Assembly (NCBI GenBank): GCA_965655795.1
Contig: CBFHHY010000012.1
Span: 1-37,683, forward strand
Origin: TMED14 sp002167805
GTDB lineage: Bacteria; Bacteroidota; Bacteroidia; Flavobacteriales; Schleiferiaceae
Direction of reading: 5' to 3'
DNA: 37,683 nucleotides
In this document: one piece after another, positions 7,369-16,228 of the stretch
Numbering within the stretch: the stretch's first letter is position 1
Layout: every line of letters starts with the position of its first letter
Position numbers and translations under genes: made by a program
The notes under the pieces: model-generated
What the model was told of the DNA's origin: nothing
What the model saw: the letters and a program-made list of their open reading frames with translations, nothing else
Database searches by the model: none

Positions 7369-10300
7369 TTAGTTCAATTCCTCTTCTGCCTCATCCAAGC
7401 CATCAAGGAAGCGAAGCATATTTCCCTTTGATGTGGTAGTAAAAGTATAAAATGGTTTTCCATCTTTTGGACTTACACTTCTCTTTTTGGAGTCAAGGCT
7501 CAAAATCTTATTCATGTAACTATTCTCTGTGGAATAATACCTTAAAACATTTCTTTTAAAATAAATAAAATGCTCGATATCAGAGTCGATATACAAAGAA
7601 AATTGATCACCTCCTCTTCGCTTTCTAAGTTCAATTATACCCTCTAAAAATTTATGAACTGGCTCTCCCGCGACAGCCCCGACTCCAAGACTATTTATAG
7701 ACCGGAATGCTCTTGAGTTCTTATCATATTTGAAATCAATTTCATCGAAAACCAATGTTTGCCTAAGCTCTCTTGGCATTTTATAATTCCTAGATGCAGT
7801 ATAATACTCATTCTTTGATTTTTGGCCCATCAAACGGTTTAATCCTTCATTCATATAATCATTTGCCCAATCTGTAGAAATAGTTCCCAGAACCGAGTTC
7901 ATTTCAACTGGAAGTGATTTTAAAACATCCTCAGAAAACAAAAAGTCCAATGTCATTGAAGCAGCAGCGCTCAACCGATTGGTAAATAACCTGTATTTTA
8001 TTTGTCCAAAGGTTTGAATATCAACCCTGCCAAGGTTTGATGCAAGGTGAAGCTGTCCGAGGCCCCTGGCTTCACAATCCCGCGGATTCAATTCAAAATA
8101 ATCATCAGGAGCTTCTGGATTTAATAATCTTTCTCTTGAAGTAACGACATATGAGTTTATCTCGGAATCAAAAAATAAAATCCCTCGAGAGCTGAATAAT
8201 TTTACCGATGAAGATGGGTTATTCCTCATCATGAACGCCGTGTAAGGACTTGCCGTGTCAGACCTGAGATAAATGCCATTATAGACCTTCCTCGAGGGTC
8301 TTGCAGTATCAGGGTCGGGAAGATCAATAATGATTTCTAATGGATCAATCTTGGTTTTTGTTAAAATCCAATCTGTTTTCAAAAATGGACATTCAGCTGT
8401 AATATGAATGCTTCCCTCTAGACTCAACATAGGATCAATAGATTCCATTCTTACTATTCCGTAATATTTGAACCTGGAGCTCAAATGAAATTCAGATTCC
8501 TCAAGTAATTCTCCCTGAGCAATTATATGATTCGAGCTGTCCACATCAATTCTCCCCATTGGAATGGGCCAAATGACGTAATCTTCATCTCGATACTGAT
8601 AAACACCATTACCGTATAAATCATTTCGACCTCTTATTTTTAAATCAGCTCCATATATATCATGATACTTTCCTAATCGGCTAGCCAATAATTTTGCATT
8701 TTTTAAAGGTTGCATCAAAGCATCCGGCTCTACTGTAACTCTTCCGCTATCCGGGAAAATTCTCGAATCTGCCACATCAATTGAGGGGACACCAAAACAT
8801 TCCAAATAACTAGGAGCTAAATAAAATTCAGCACTTTTCGCTAAAAAGCTGAGTCCGCCTTGATCAATATGGGTTGACGTAAGCCGCGATTCAAGATCTG
8901 AACTTTTGGTAATGGAAAGATATTTTTGAAGAATATCCCATTCTGCTTTGTTCATATTCGCTTTGTACTTATTGCGCGGGAAAAACAATGTATTATCTCC
9001 ACTTTGTAATTCAAAAACTCCTTTGTTCAAATCAAAGTCAACCATCGATATAGCATCATTCATCTCAAAACCCCACTGGCTATTTTCTGATTCTCGAACC
9101 CGAAAATCAGCGCTTGGGCTTTGTATCCATTTGGAGTAAAGCCTTATTAGTTCTCCATCAAGCTCTGCATTATTAAAGGCCAACCCTCCCTCAATATTTA
9201 AAAAGCCGGGCGTATATGTCAATTCTCCGTCACCTGTCATTAATCGATCATAATCAATCTCAAACTCATAATTCTTGTTGGTCGACCACCAAGTATTTAA
9301 GCTTGGATTCCACAGCATTTTAGCAACACTTCCATATACTCCAGGATGCCCTGCGCCTCTTGCGACATCATCCATTTCGTTAAGTTTAAATTGACCAATA
9401 CCTTTCACGGTATCCGGGAAAAGATTAAACTTTGAACTTGTACCAGTTGCATTATTAAAAACTACAGAACCATTTAACCTTAATCCGGCAATCGATAGTT
9501 TCACTTGACCTACAGCCATTCCTTTGTCTTGATATAAAGGCCAACCCATTTGACCAGTTTCTTGGGTGAAACCGAAAGAATAATCATCTTGAACTCTGAT
9601 ATCTTGACGTCTTTTTTCAAAGATTTCTGAACTCTTAAAAGTACCTTTAAATACCAACCCTTCAGTTGTAGTATTATCCAATGAGTCTATCTCAAATGGA
9701 TCTATATCTACATAAAATTCATCTCTTTGATAAACGCCGTTATAAACGATATCATAAAATATTTTTGCAGATTTTTCAGACTTAAAAATGGGATATTCGG
9801 GATAGCTTTGATAACTTGACTTATTTGACGGGTAATCAATCTGTAACTCACCGGAAATATTTTCAATTATATTCCTCACACGAACTAGAGGTCTAGATCC
9901 ATCTTCTAGTCGCGTAAAGCTGGGCACAGAGAATCTCATAGAGTCGATGAAAGGCATCTTAAAGCGGAAAGATTCATAGTTGAATTTATTTTCACGACTG
10001 TAAAATGTGAATCTTCCTGCCTCTACCCTTCCATCAAAATCGAAGTTTAGGTTTTCATGGATCAGTACTTTGTTCGAATATGGAAATAAAGCCACTTTTT
10101 GAGAATCTGATAATGCAATTGTGTTGACTCCAAAAACCTCCATATCAAAATCAATTAAATTAATTTCTGCATTCATTCCCTTCTCGACGCTACTTAAAAA
10201 TTTAATTACATCATAATCTCTTCGATTTGAATGATTTAGAATATACTCATTGGTTTTGGGCAGAACCTCTACTTCTCTCTTATCCAGACTATATCTTACA

Positions 10301-11835
10301 AATCCTTCAATAGCCAGCTCCATCATAAACCTCTCACATGACTCCAGCGGCATGCCTAGACCAACAGCCATTTGATAAACTCCTATTGTTTGGTATTCAT
10401 AACTCTTACCCACATCATCAATTTTTACTAGTGGGTTTTCCAGCGCAAGTCCCTGAAGAGCTGAATATCTTGAGTTCCGGAAATATTGATCAGACTCCAT
10501 TAGTAATGGAGATCCGTTGCCCATGTTAATTCCACCCAGGGTAAAAGTAGGCTCCGAAATATTCCAGCGAATTCGGTCTATATCAAGAATTAGGTTATGA
10601 TAGCTATCTACAAATGGTGTCATTGACATTCCTTTATTTGGTCTATCTATCCTTAAAATCCTTTCCCCTGGCTGATAGGATATATCACTTTTAATATGGT
10701 ATAGAGAATCTCTGTCTAACTTAAAACAAACTTCCGACTCATTAGATAACAACTCATCTGATTTGATTATAAACCTCTCAGCTTTCAGATCAAGAACCAG
10801 AAGACTGTCGTACCAAAATTTAAAATGCGCCTTTTTATCTTTTTTACCTGAAGCAAAAAATCTCTGACCAATTATTGAAAAACCACCCCTGTAATCTACA
10901 TTTTCAAAAAAGTTTGGAATCTCGAGATCAGCGCTAAATGCCTCAAATCTCGGGAAAATAGAATTTTCTGATTTATTTCGAGCCGTCATTCTATCCTCAA
11001 AAACTCCATAAAGCGGTTCTGTTATATAATACGCGCTGTGAAGCTCCACAGTATCTACCGAAAAACCCGGGTTATTCAGATCAGCACTCCAATGGCCTAG
11101 ATCAGCAAATAGCTCCCCTGGAGCAAAGCCCGCTCTTAACCACTCAACTTGACCCTTTTGGCAGTCGATTTTTTTCGTAAATGGATCGTAAATTCCAAAA
11201 ACATCATTTACTTCTATGGAATCATTTTTATAACGACCTATTAATCTTCCTCCCTCAATGCTATATAAGGTTTTCGTATTTAGGTTTATGGAATCATAAT
11301 CTGAGACATTCATAATTCCATCCATTAGCCACCAGGATATCTGACCATCGTCAAAAAGTCGAATAGAAATAGACATTGTACTTCCACTTAAGCCGGAGAA
11401 CGTATGCAAAAAGCTCTCAATATCCTTTCTTGAAGACCTTTGAAAATTCACATACATTTCATTCCAAAAACGATTGGATATTTTGTCTGGATAATTGGAC
11501 GATATAATTGACCATTCAGTGAATAAATCGACAAGTTCAATCCATGAAATAGGATTTACAACTCGTCGGATCCTCATTTTGTCAGAAACCTTCTTAAATA
11601 TGTCTTTTTGGTTCGGTTCTACCTCCCAAAAATTGTCATCAAAAAGCTCCCAGAAAAGAAGGCGCTGTTTTTCCCAGTTTTTTTTCCCGACTAAAAAAGA
11701 CAAATGCTTATCAAATAATTTCTTAAACTCAACGTCGTCGACAAGAAATGATTTTGATGATTGAGCGAGCAAATTTTGGTTAAAGACTCCTATGAAAAGG
11801 ACTATTAAACCACATTTAAGCCACTGCCAAAACAT
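7369..11835 (-). CDS. Giant exported beta-rich protein of unknown function
   Basis: 1488 residues from the ATG at 11835. This start gives a good signal peptide (MFWQWLKCGLIVLFIGVF, cut near NLLAQ|SS) and lies 16 bases after the prmA stop; the 21-residue longer frame would overlap prmA. The first ~100 mature residues are helical. The rest is almost entirely beta-strand with recurring short units such as Y-x-G-x-(Y/A)-x-x-x-(D/E) and F-x-x-G-x-I, suggesting a long repetitive beta-solenoid or beta-groove of the LptD/OstA-TamB kind. No C-terminal T9SS sorting domain, no strand pattern of an outer-membrane barrel end, no catalytic motif. It is probably a periplasmic or outer-membrane-associated structural or transport protein. 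Last gene of the six-gene operon. I do not recognise it. Confidence 0.8.
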   Translation of the reverse strand: MFWQWLKCGLIVLFIGVFNQNLLAQSSKSFLVDDVEFKKLFDKHLSFLVGKKNWEKQRLLFWELFDDNFWEVEPNQKDIFKKVSDKMRIRRVVNPISWIELVDLFTEWSIISSNYPDKISNRFWNEMYVNFQRSSRKDIESFLHTFSGLSGSTMSISIRLFDDGQISWWLMDGIMNVSDYDSINLNTKTLYSIEGGRLIGRYKNDSIEVNDVFGIYDPFTKKIDCQKGQVEWLRAGFAPGELFADLGHWSADLNNPGFSVDTVELHSAYYITEPLYGVFEDRMTARNKSENSIFPRFEAFSADLEIPNFFENVDYRGGFSIIGQRFFASGKKDKKAHFKFWYDSLLVLDLKAERFIIKSDELLSNESEVCFKLDRDSLYHIKSDISYQPGERILRIDRPNKGMSMTPFVDSYHNLILDIDRIRWNISEPTFTLGGINMGNGSPLLMESDQYFRNSRYSALQGLALENPLVKIDDVGKSYEYQTIGVYQMAVGLGMPLESCERFMMELAIEGFVRYSLDKREVEVLPKTNEYILNHSNRRDYDVIKFLSSVEKGMNAEINLIDFDMEVFGVNTIALSDSQKVALFPYSNKVLIHENLNFDFDGRVEAGRFTFYSRENKFNYESFRFKMPFIDSMRFSVPSFTRLEDGSRPLVRVRNIIENISGELQIDYPSNKSSYQSYPEYPIFKSEKSAKIFYDIVYNGVYQRDEFYVDIDPFEIDSLDNTTTEGLVFKGTFKSSEIFEKRRQDIRVQDDYSFGFTQETGQMGWPLYQDKGMAVGQVKLSIAGLRLNGSVVFNNATGTSSKFNLFPDTVKGIGQFKLNEMDDVARGAGHPGVYGSVAKMLWNPSLNTWWSTNKNYEFEIDYDRLMTGDGELTYTPGFLNIEGGLAFNNAELDGELIRLYSKWIQSPSADFRVRESENSQWGFEMNDAISMVDFDLNKGVFELQSGDNTLFFPRNKYKANMNKAEWDILQKYLSITKSSDLESRLTSTHIDQGGLSFLAKSAEFYLAPSYLECFGVPSIDVADSRIFPDSGRVTVEPDALMQPLKNAKLLASRLGKYHDIYGADLKIRGRNDLYGNGVYQYRDEDYVIWPIPMGRIDVDSSNHIIAQGELLEESEFHLSSRFKYYGIVRMESIDPMLSLEGSIHITAECPFLKTDWILTKTKIDPLEIIIDLPDPDTARPSRKVYNGIYLRSDTASPYTAFMMRNNPSSSVKLFSSRGILFFDSEINSYVVTSRERLLNPEAPDDYFELNPRDCEARGLGQLHLASNLGRVDIQTFGQIKYRLFTNRLSAAASMTLDFLFSEDVLKSLPVEMNSVLGTISTDWANDYMNEGLNRLMGQKSKNEYYTASRNYKMPRELRQTLVFDEIDFKYDKNSRAFRSINSLGVGAVAGEPVHKFLEGIIELRKRRGGDQFSLYIDSDIEHFIYFKRNVLRYYSTENSYMNKILSLDSKKRSVSPKDGKPFYTFTTTSKGNMLRFLDGLDEAEEELN

Positions 11836-11851
11836 ATTACTAATCAGATAT

Positions 11852-12712
11852 TTATTCTTTTCCTCGATACTCCAAAGTAAGGTGAATCCACGCCTCATTT
11901 GATGACTGGTCTAACAAAAAATATCCACAATCTTTTGCACGTTTTGCAATCTGTTTAACATCATTTTGATAAAATCCACTCAAAAACAACTTTGTTCCCT
12001 CTAATGAATTACTTGCGTAATACTTCAAATCCTTTAATAAAACGTTCCTATTAATATTAGCGAGAATAAAATCATAACGGCCAAATGCACTACCCCTAGG
12101 CATAATACACTCGGTTCCACCTGGAAAAATTTTCACATTGCTGGATACGTTATTATTCTCAACTATTTCTTGTGCATTGCTTGCCGCATGAATGTCTATT
12201 TCTACACCGAAGGTCTGTTTTGCTCCCATTTTAGATGCTAAAACTGATAAAATCCCGGTACCACAGCCCATGTCTAATACATTTTTTTCAAAAAGATCGT
12301 ACTTCAACAACCCCTGAATCATAAGGCGAGTTGTCGGGTGATGTCCAGTTCCGAAGGCCATTTTCGGATTAATTTCAATTACAAAATCAATTTTTTTTGT
12401 ATCCAGATCAACATGAAACGGTGCCTTTATTAGAACACTTGTGCCGATGAAAACAGGAGAAAAGTTTGATTCCCATAACTCATTCCAATTTTGATGTTGA
12501 ATTTCTTTTGTTTTCACGGTTAATGAACCGGCCCTTGAAGCAATTGGAAAAGCAATAGAACCAATACTATCAAATATATCTTTAGTCATATATGCATGAA
12601 CATTGTCACCTATTACCTCGATGGATTCAACAGGAATTTGACTCAAGTCCGCAATCACAAGATCAGAAATATTCGGATTTTGCGATGAAACGGTAATTTG
12701 AATATAATTCAT
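11852..12712 (-). CDS. prmA: Ribosomal protein L11 methyltransferase
   Basis: 286 residues from the ATG at 12712, which shares one base with the tpiA stop (TGATG), so translation is probably coupled. Signature elements in order: the PrmA motif MAFGTGHHPTTR (~118-129), SAM-binding LDMGCGTG (~146-153), acidic GVEID after beta-2, and the substrate-side loop ANINRN (~218-223). PrmA adds methyl groups to the N-terminal amine and lysines of ribosomal protein L11. The N-terminal substrate-recognition domain is present but short, as usual in Bacteroidota. Confidence 0.95.
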   Translation of the reverse strand: MNYIQITVSSQNPNISDLVIADLSQIPVESIEVIGDNVHAYMTKDIFDSIGSIAFPIASRAGSLTVKTKEIQHQNWNELWESNFSPVFIGTSVLIKAPFHVDLDTKKIDFVIEINPKMAFGTGHHPTTRLMIQGLLKYDLFEKNVLDMGCGTGILSVLASKMGAKQTFGVEIDIHAASNAQEIVENNNVSSNVKIFPGGTECIMPRGSAFGRYDFILANINRNVLLKDLKYYASNSLEGTKLFLSGFYQNDVKQIAKRAKDCGYFLLDQSSNEAWIHLTLEYRGKE

Positions 12713-13482
12713 CAAGAATTATTTAATTTTTTTACTAAGCTTGTAAAATCATCAGCATTCAAAGAAGCACCACCTATTAAACCTCCATTTACATCCGGTT
12801 GAGCAAAAATTTCATCAGCGTTGGATGGCTTGCATGAACCACCGTAAATAATGGGTAAGTCCGAGTTTCCAAATTTTTCACTTAACATTTTTCGAAGAAA
12901 GCAATGCATCTCTTGAGCCTGTTCAGGCGTAGCCACCTCACCAGTTCCGATTGCCCAGATAGGTTCATAAGCGACAACAATATCATTCAGTTCTTCAGAT
13001 GAAAGACCTGATAAAGCAATATTTAATTGAGACCATGTATTATCCAAAAAAGTACCAGCTTTTCTTTGTTTTAGATTTTCCCCAACACAAACGATTGGAA
13101 TTAAATGATTTTTTAATGCTGCTTTAACTTTTAAAGCCACCAATTCATCTGTCTCATTATAGTATTCACGTCTTTCAGAATGACCAAGAATCACAGCATC
13201 AACCTCGGAATGCAAAAGCATTTTTGCAGAAATTTCACCTGTAAAGGCGCCAGAATCTTCATAATGACAATTTTGAGCTGCAATTGCGATTTCTGAATTC
13301 TCCCATAATTTTTCTACCATGGGTATTAAATGAATTGTAGGAGGAGCAATAACCACCTTTACCTCTCCAACAGTATCTTTCGTTAGAGAATTGCTCAACC
13401 CCTCCAGAAGGGCAATTCCCTCCTCTGGCGTGGTATTCATTTTCCAATTTCCAGCCAATATTTTCATTCCGTCTTTTTTCAT
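12712..13482 (-). CDS. tpiA: Triosephosphate isomerase
   Basis: 256 residues. Interconverts dihydroxyacetone phosphate and glyceraldehyde 3-phosphate in glycolysis and gluconeogenesis. Catalytic residues are in place: Lys14 (GNWKMN), His101 (ILGHSERR), Glu173 (VAYEPIWAIGTG), and the phosphate-binding GGS and GGAS loops near the C-terminus. A second ATG at 13467 would remove five residues and match the family's usual start equally well. It follows the permease gene by about 50 bases and overlaps prmA by one. Confidence 0.97.
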   Translation of the reverse strand: MKKDGMKILAGNWKMNTTPEEGIALLEGLSNSLTKDTVGEVKVVIAPPTIHLIPMVEKLWENSEIAIAAQNCHYEDSGAFTGEISAKMLLHSEVDAVILGHSERREYYNETDELVALKVKAALKNHLIPIVCVGENLKQRKAGTFLDNTWSQLNIALSGLSSEELNDIVVAYEPIWAIGTGEVATPEQAQEMHCFLRKMLSEKFGNSDLPIIYGGSCKPSNADEIFAQPDVNGGLIGGASLNADDFTSLVKKLNNS

Positions 13483-13533
13483 TTTAATTACTTTATTTCT
13501 ATTGTTAAATATTCCTTTTGAATATTTTCACCA

Positions 13534-14538
13534 TTAATTATTCGATAAACGGGGGTCAATCCATTTATAAGATAGTTCCACAAACCACTGGATGATAACA
13601 AATACGAGAGATAGCGATAAAACGCAACCCATTACTACAGGAAAATCTCGAGACTCCAAGGCATCAACCATCATTTTCCCTGTACCGTTCCAACCAAAAA
13701 CAGATTCCACAAAAACAGCTCCGGAAAAAAGTCCAGCTAACCATCCAGAAGTCGCTGTGATTAAAGGGTTCAAAGAATTCTTTAAAACGTGTTTACGAAG
13801 TACCTGGCTTTCATCTAATCCTTTTGAATATGCCGTTCGAATATAATCTCTTGACAAAACCTCTAGAGCTGAAGATCTCATCATTTGAGCAATAACACCA
13901 AGGGGTCTAATTCCTAGTGTAAATGTCGGTAAGATAATGTGATGCCAGTTATATTTTTCAAACTCCCCAAAGTCATCTAATTCCACCAAATTACCGGTCA
14001 TTGGCAATCCTGTTAGAGGGCCTAACAAATAACCAAAAACCCAGCCTATTAGTACCGCGCTAAAAAAACTCGGTAATGCCATACCAGTTGAAGATAACAA
14101 GACAACAAAACGATCAATCCATGTTCCGGATTTTAAAGCTGCGTAAAGACCTACAGGTAATCCTATTAAAACTGCGAATCCCATTGAAAAAAATGCTAAA
14201 AGAGCGGTATTGGGTAAGGTATTGGCTAACATTGAAGTAACGGCAAGGCCTTTGTTTTGGTATGATGTCTTGAGATCAGGCCAACGAAGTCCCCAAGACA
14301 AATCTTCTCTGAATCCCAAGGGTGACAACCCTTTTAAATAATTCCAATACTGCGTAAATAAAGGCTTATCTAATCCGTATTCAATACGGATCGCCTCTAA
14401 AGCAATTGGATCGTCTACCTGACCCAACATCATTCTGGCAGGATCTCCCGAGACTGCATGGAATAGAAAAAAAACTAATGAAGCTACTCCGAGGAAAACA
14501 ATTAATGGTTGTATGATTTTTGCCCCCTCAATTTTCAT
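13534..14538 (-). CDS. Orphan OppB/DppB-type ABC transporter permease
   Basis: 334 residues, about six membrane helices, and the binding-protein-dependent permease signature with its EAA loop (RDYIRTAYSKGLDESQVLRK), which docks on the ATPase. The N-terminal region (GDPARMMLGQVDDP, then an EYGLDKPLFTQYW helix) is that of OppB/DppB-type permeases, which import oligopeptides, dipeptides or nickel. An OppC-type partner, two ATPases and a binding protein would be needed, and none is in this window, so the rest of the complex must lie elsewhere. Sits between the DoxX-like and tpiA genes, probably in one transcript. Confidence 0.9.
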   Translation of the reverse strand: MKIEGAKIIQPLIVFLGVASLVFFLFHAVSGDPARMMLGQVDDPIALEAIRIEYGLDKPLFTQYWNYLKGLSPLGFREDLSWGLRWPDLKTSYQNKGLAVTSMLANTLPNTALLAFFSMGFAVLIGLPVGLYAALKSGTWIDRFVVLLSSTGMALPSFFSAVLIGWVFGYLLGPLTGLPMTGNLVELDDFGEFEKYNWHHIILPTFTLGIRPLGVIAQMMRSSALEVLSRDYIRTAYSKGLDESQVLRKHVLKNSLNPLITATSGWLAGLFSGAVFVESVFGWNGTGKMMVDALESRDFPVVMGCVLSLSLVFVIIQWFVELSYKWIDPRLSNN

Positions 14539-14558
14539 TTTAGATTCGCTTTATCATT

Positions 14559-15683
14559 TCAATCAAGGTTAAAAAATGCATCATTGAAATGTTGATGCTT
14601 TGATATTACCCCATTTTCAAGAATTGTAATTCCTGGATTCGAACGATTAATAGTTTTTAACGCAGTTCCATCCATCGTCGCCCATGGAAATAAACAAGAC
14701 GTTTCATCTACCAACTTTGATATGTTTTCATCTGATGAAGCTGTCATCCCAACTACTTTAAAACCAGTATTTTGAGCGTATTCACTTAATTCTTTGGTAA
14801 GCCTTACTAATTCAGAATAATTTGACTTTTCAAAATCATAAGCAACCAGCCAAATAACATTACCTGAAATATAATCCTGTGTGAGATCCATCCCGTTTAT
14901 ATTAATTGTAAAGTCATGTATCGGCGGTTCATACCCGTCTTTAATTTTTTTCGAAAAAGTCCCATCTGGATCTATGGTATATGGTTTTTCCCATAACTTC
15001 TGATTTATGTATTCTGTTCCTGAAATTTCGAAAGATTCTCCGTCGCTACCAAGCATTGTATAGAATGTTTCATAGACAGGTGGATCTAGACCCAAATCTT
15101 CCGCTGATTTTAAGGCGTCTGAGACATTTGTGCCAGGTTTAAAGGCGCGAAAATCCCAAACTGGTAAATGCTGTAATACATGGTATGAAAAGCCAACACT
15201 TACAAAGATACCTATACTTAACACCAATCGATTCAGACGCGCAGAAAGGAATGGCTGGATATGATTCCTACCAAAAACTAATATTGCAATTAGAACACTG
15301 AGGATAACGTCTTTTCCAAAGCTTTCCCAAGGCTCAAGAGGTATTGCATCTCCAAAACAGCCACAGTCAGTTACTTTCTCATAGTATGCACTGTAAAAAG
15401 TTAAAAAGGTGAAAAAACCCATCATCCCTGCAAGACTAATTAATGTGATTCTTTTCCAAATACCCAGAATCAAAGTAACCCCTAATGTCACCTCATAAAT
15501 CACGATAAAGACTGCAAAACCCAACGCAAAGGGCTGTAAAAAAGGTAAGTTTAATACATCTTCTCCAAAGTACTCCTCTAACTTAAAACTAAAGCCAACA
15601 GGATCATTCATCTTGATGACTCCGCTAAAGACAAATAATAGCCCCACTAGGAATCGTGAGATATTAACGATAATAAACTTCAT
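14559..15683 (-). CDS. DoxX/MauE-like membrane protein with thioredoxin-fold domain (BT_3928 family)
   Basis: 374 residues. The N-terminal ~150 residues form a four-helix DoxX/MauE-type membrane domain beginning ISRFLVGLLFVFSGVIKMNDP, with the conserved DCGCFGD loop between helices. Residues ~225-374 look like a TlpA/AhpC-type thioredoxin fold (strand VIWLVAYDFEKSNYSELVRL, then VVGMTASS and GTALKTINRSNPGITIL), but the usual CxxC is absent, so thiol-disulfide exchange at that site is unlikely. This two-domain architecture is widespread in Bacteroidota and its function is not established; a role in redox or envelope homeostasis is only suggested. It starts 2 bases after the DUF1599 gene. Confidence 0.85.
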   Translation of the reverse strand: MKFIIVNISRFLVGLLFVFSGVIKMNDPVGFSFKLEEYFGEDVLNLPFLQPFALGFAVFIVIYEVTLGVTLILGIWKRITLISLAGMMGFFTFLTFYSAYYEKVTDCGCFGDAIPLEPWESFGKDVILSVLIAILVFGRNHIQPFLSARLNRLVLSIGIFVSVGFSYHVLQHLPVWDFRAFKPGTNVSDALKSAEDLGLDPPVYETFYTMLGSDGESFEISGTEYINQKLWEKPYTIDPDGTFSKKIKDGYEPPIHDFTININGMDLTQDYISGNVIWLVAYDFEKSNYSELVRLTKELSEYAQNTGFKVVGMTASSDENISKLVDETSCLFPWATMDGTALKTINRSNPGITILENGVISKHQHFNDAFFNLD

Positions 15684-15685
15684 AT

Positions 15686-16228
15686 TTAATCTTTTTTCGA
15701 AAGGTGAATCAAAGCAAAAACTGCATAATTAACCATATCCATGTAATTAGCATCAATACCTTCACTAACCAAAGTTTCCCCATTATTGTTTTCAATCTGC
15801 TTGACTCTTAAAACCTTTTGAAGTATCAAATCAGTTAAGGACGCTATTCGCATGTCCCGCCACGCCTCGCCGTAATCATGGTTTTTATTTTCCATCAAAG
15901 AAAAGATTTCTGATGAATGCCTATTATAGAGGGTCAAAGCCTCTTCAGTATCAATATCTGGCTCGTTAACGACACCTTTTTCAATTTGAATTAGTGCCAT
16001 TATAGAGTAATTTATGATTCCGATAAATTCCCCTTCCATTGGGTCCTCAATCTTCTGGACTCCAGAGAGTTGTATTGACCTCAAGCGATTCGCTTTTATA
16101 AAAATTTGATCAGTTAAAGATGTCAAACGCAAAATTCTCCATGCAGTACCATAATCCTGGCCTTTTTTTTGAAACAAATTGCGGCACAATTCCATTACTG
16201 CGGAATACTCTTTTCTGGTGTTTTTCAT
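15686..16228 (-). CDS. Tandem DUF1599 (Nmad1) protein
   Basis: 180 residues from the ATG at 16228 (MKNTRKEYSAV). Two copies of the same ~75-residue unit: KKGQDYGTAWRILRLTSLTD...IINYSIMALIQIEKG and NKNHDYGEAWRDMRIASLTD...MVNYAVFALIHLSKK. The (K/H)DYG-AWR..R..SLTD signature is that of DUF1599, also named nucleotide modification associated domain 1; the reaction is not known. The ATG overlaps the ATG of divergent folP in the 4-base palindrome CATG, so the promoter must lie inside the folP coding sequence. First gene of the run to the giant protein. The longer TTG frame (to 16333) is rejected because it runs into folP. Confidence 0.88.
   Translation of the reverse strand: MKNTRKEYSAVMELCRNLFQKKGQDYGTAWRILRLTSLTDQIFIKANRLRSIQLSGVQKIEDPMEGEFIGIINYSIMALIQIEKGVVNEPDIDTEEALTLYNRHSSEIFSLMENKNHDYGEAWRDMRIASLTDLILQKVLRVKQIENNNGETLVSEGIDANYMDMVNYAVFALIHLSKKD

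Noticed and set aside
11836..11898. Longer start for the giant protein
   Set aside because: It overlaps the prmA end and would bury the signal peptide; the ATG at 11835 begins a clean signal sequence.
16179..16226. Longer folP start (TTG) and, on the other strand, a longer DUF1599 start at 16333
   Set aside because: Both use TTG, add sequence that is unlike the families, and would make the genes overlap by about 150 bases; the ATGs at 16227 and 16228 fit homologues.
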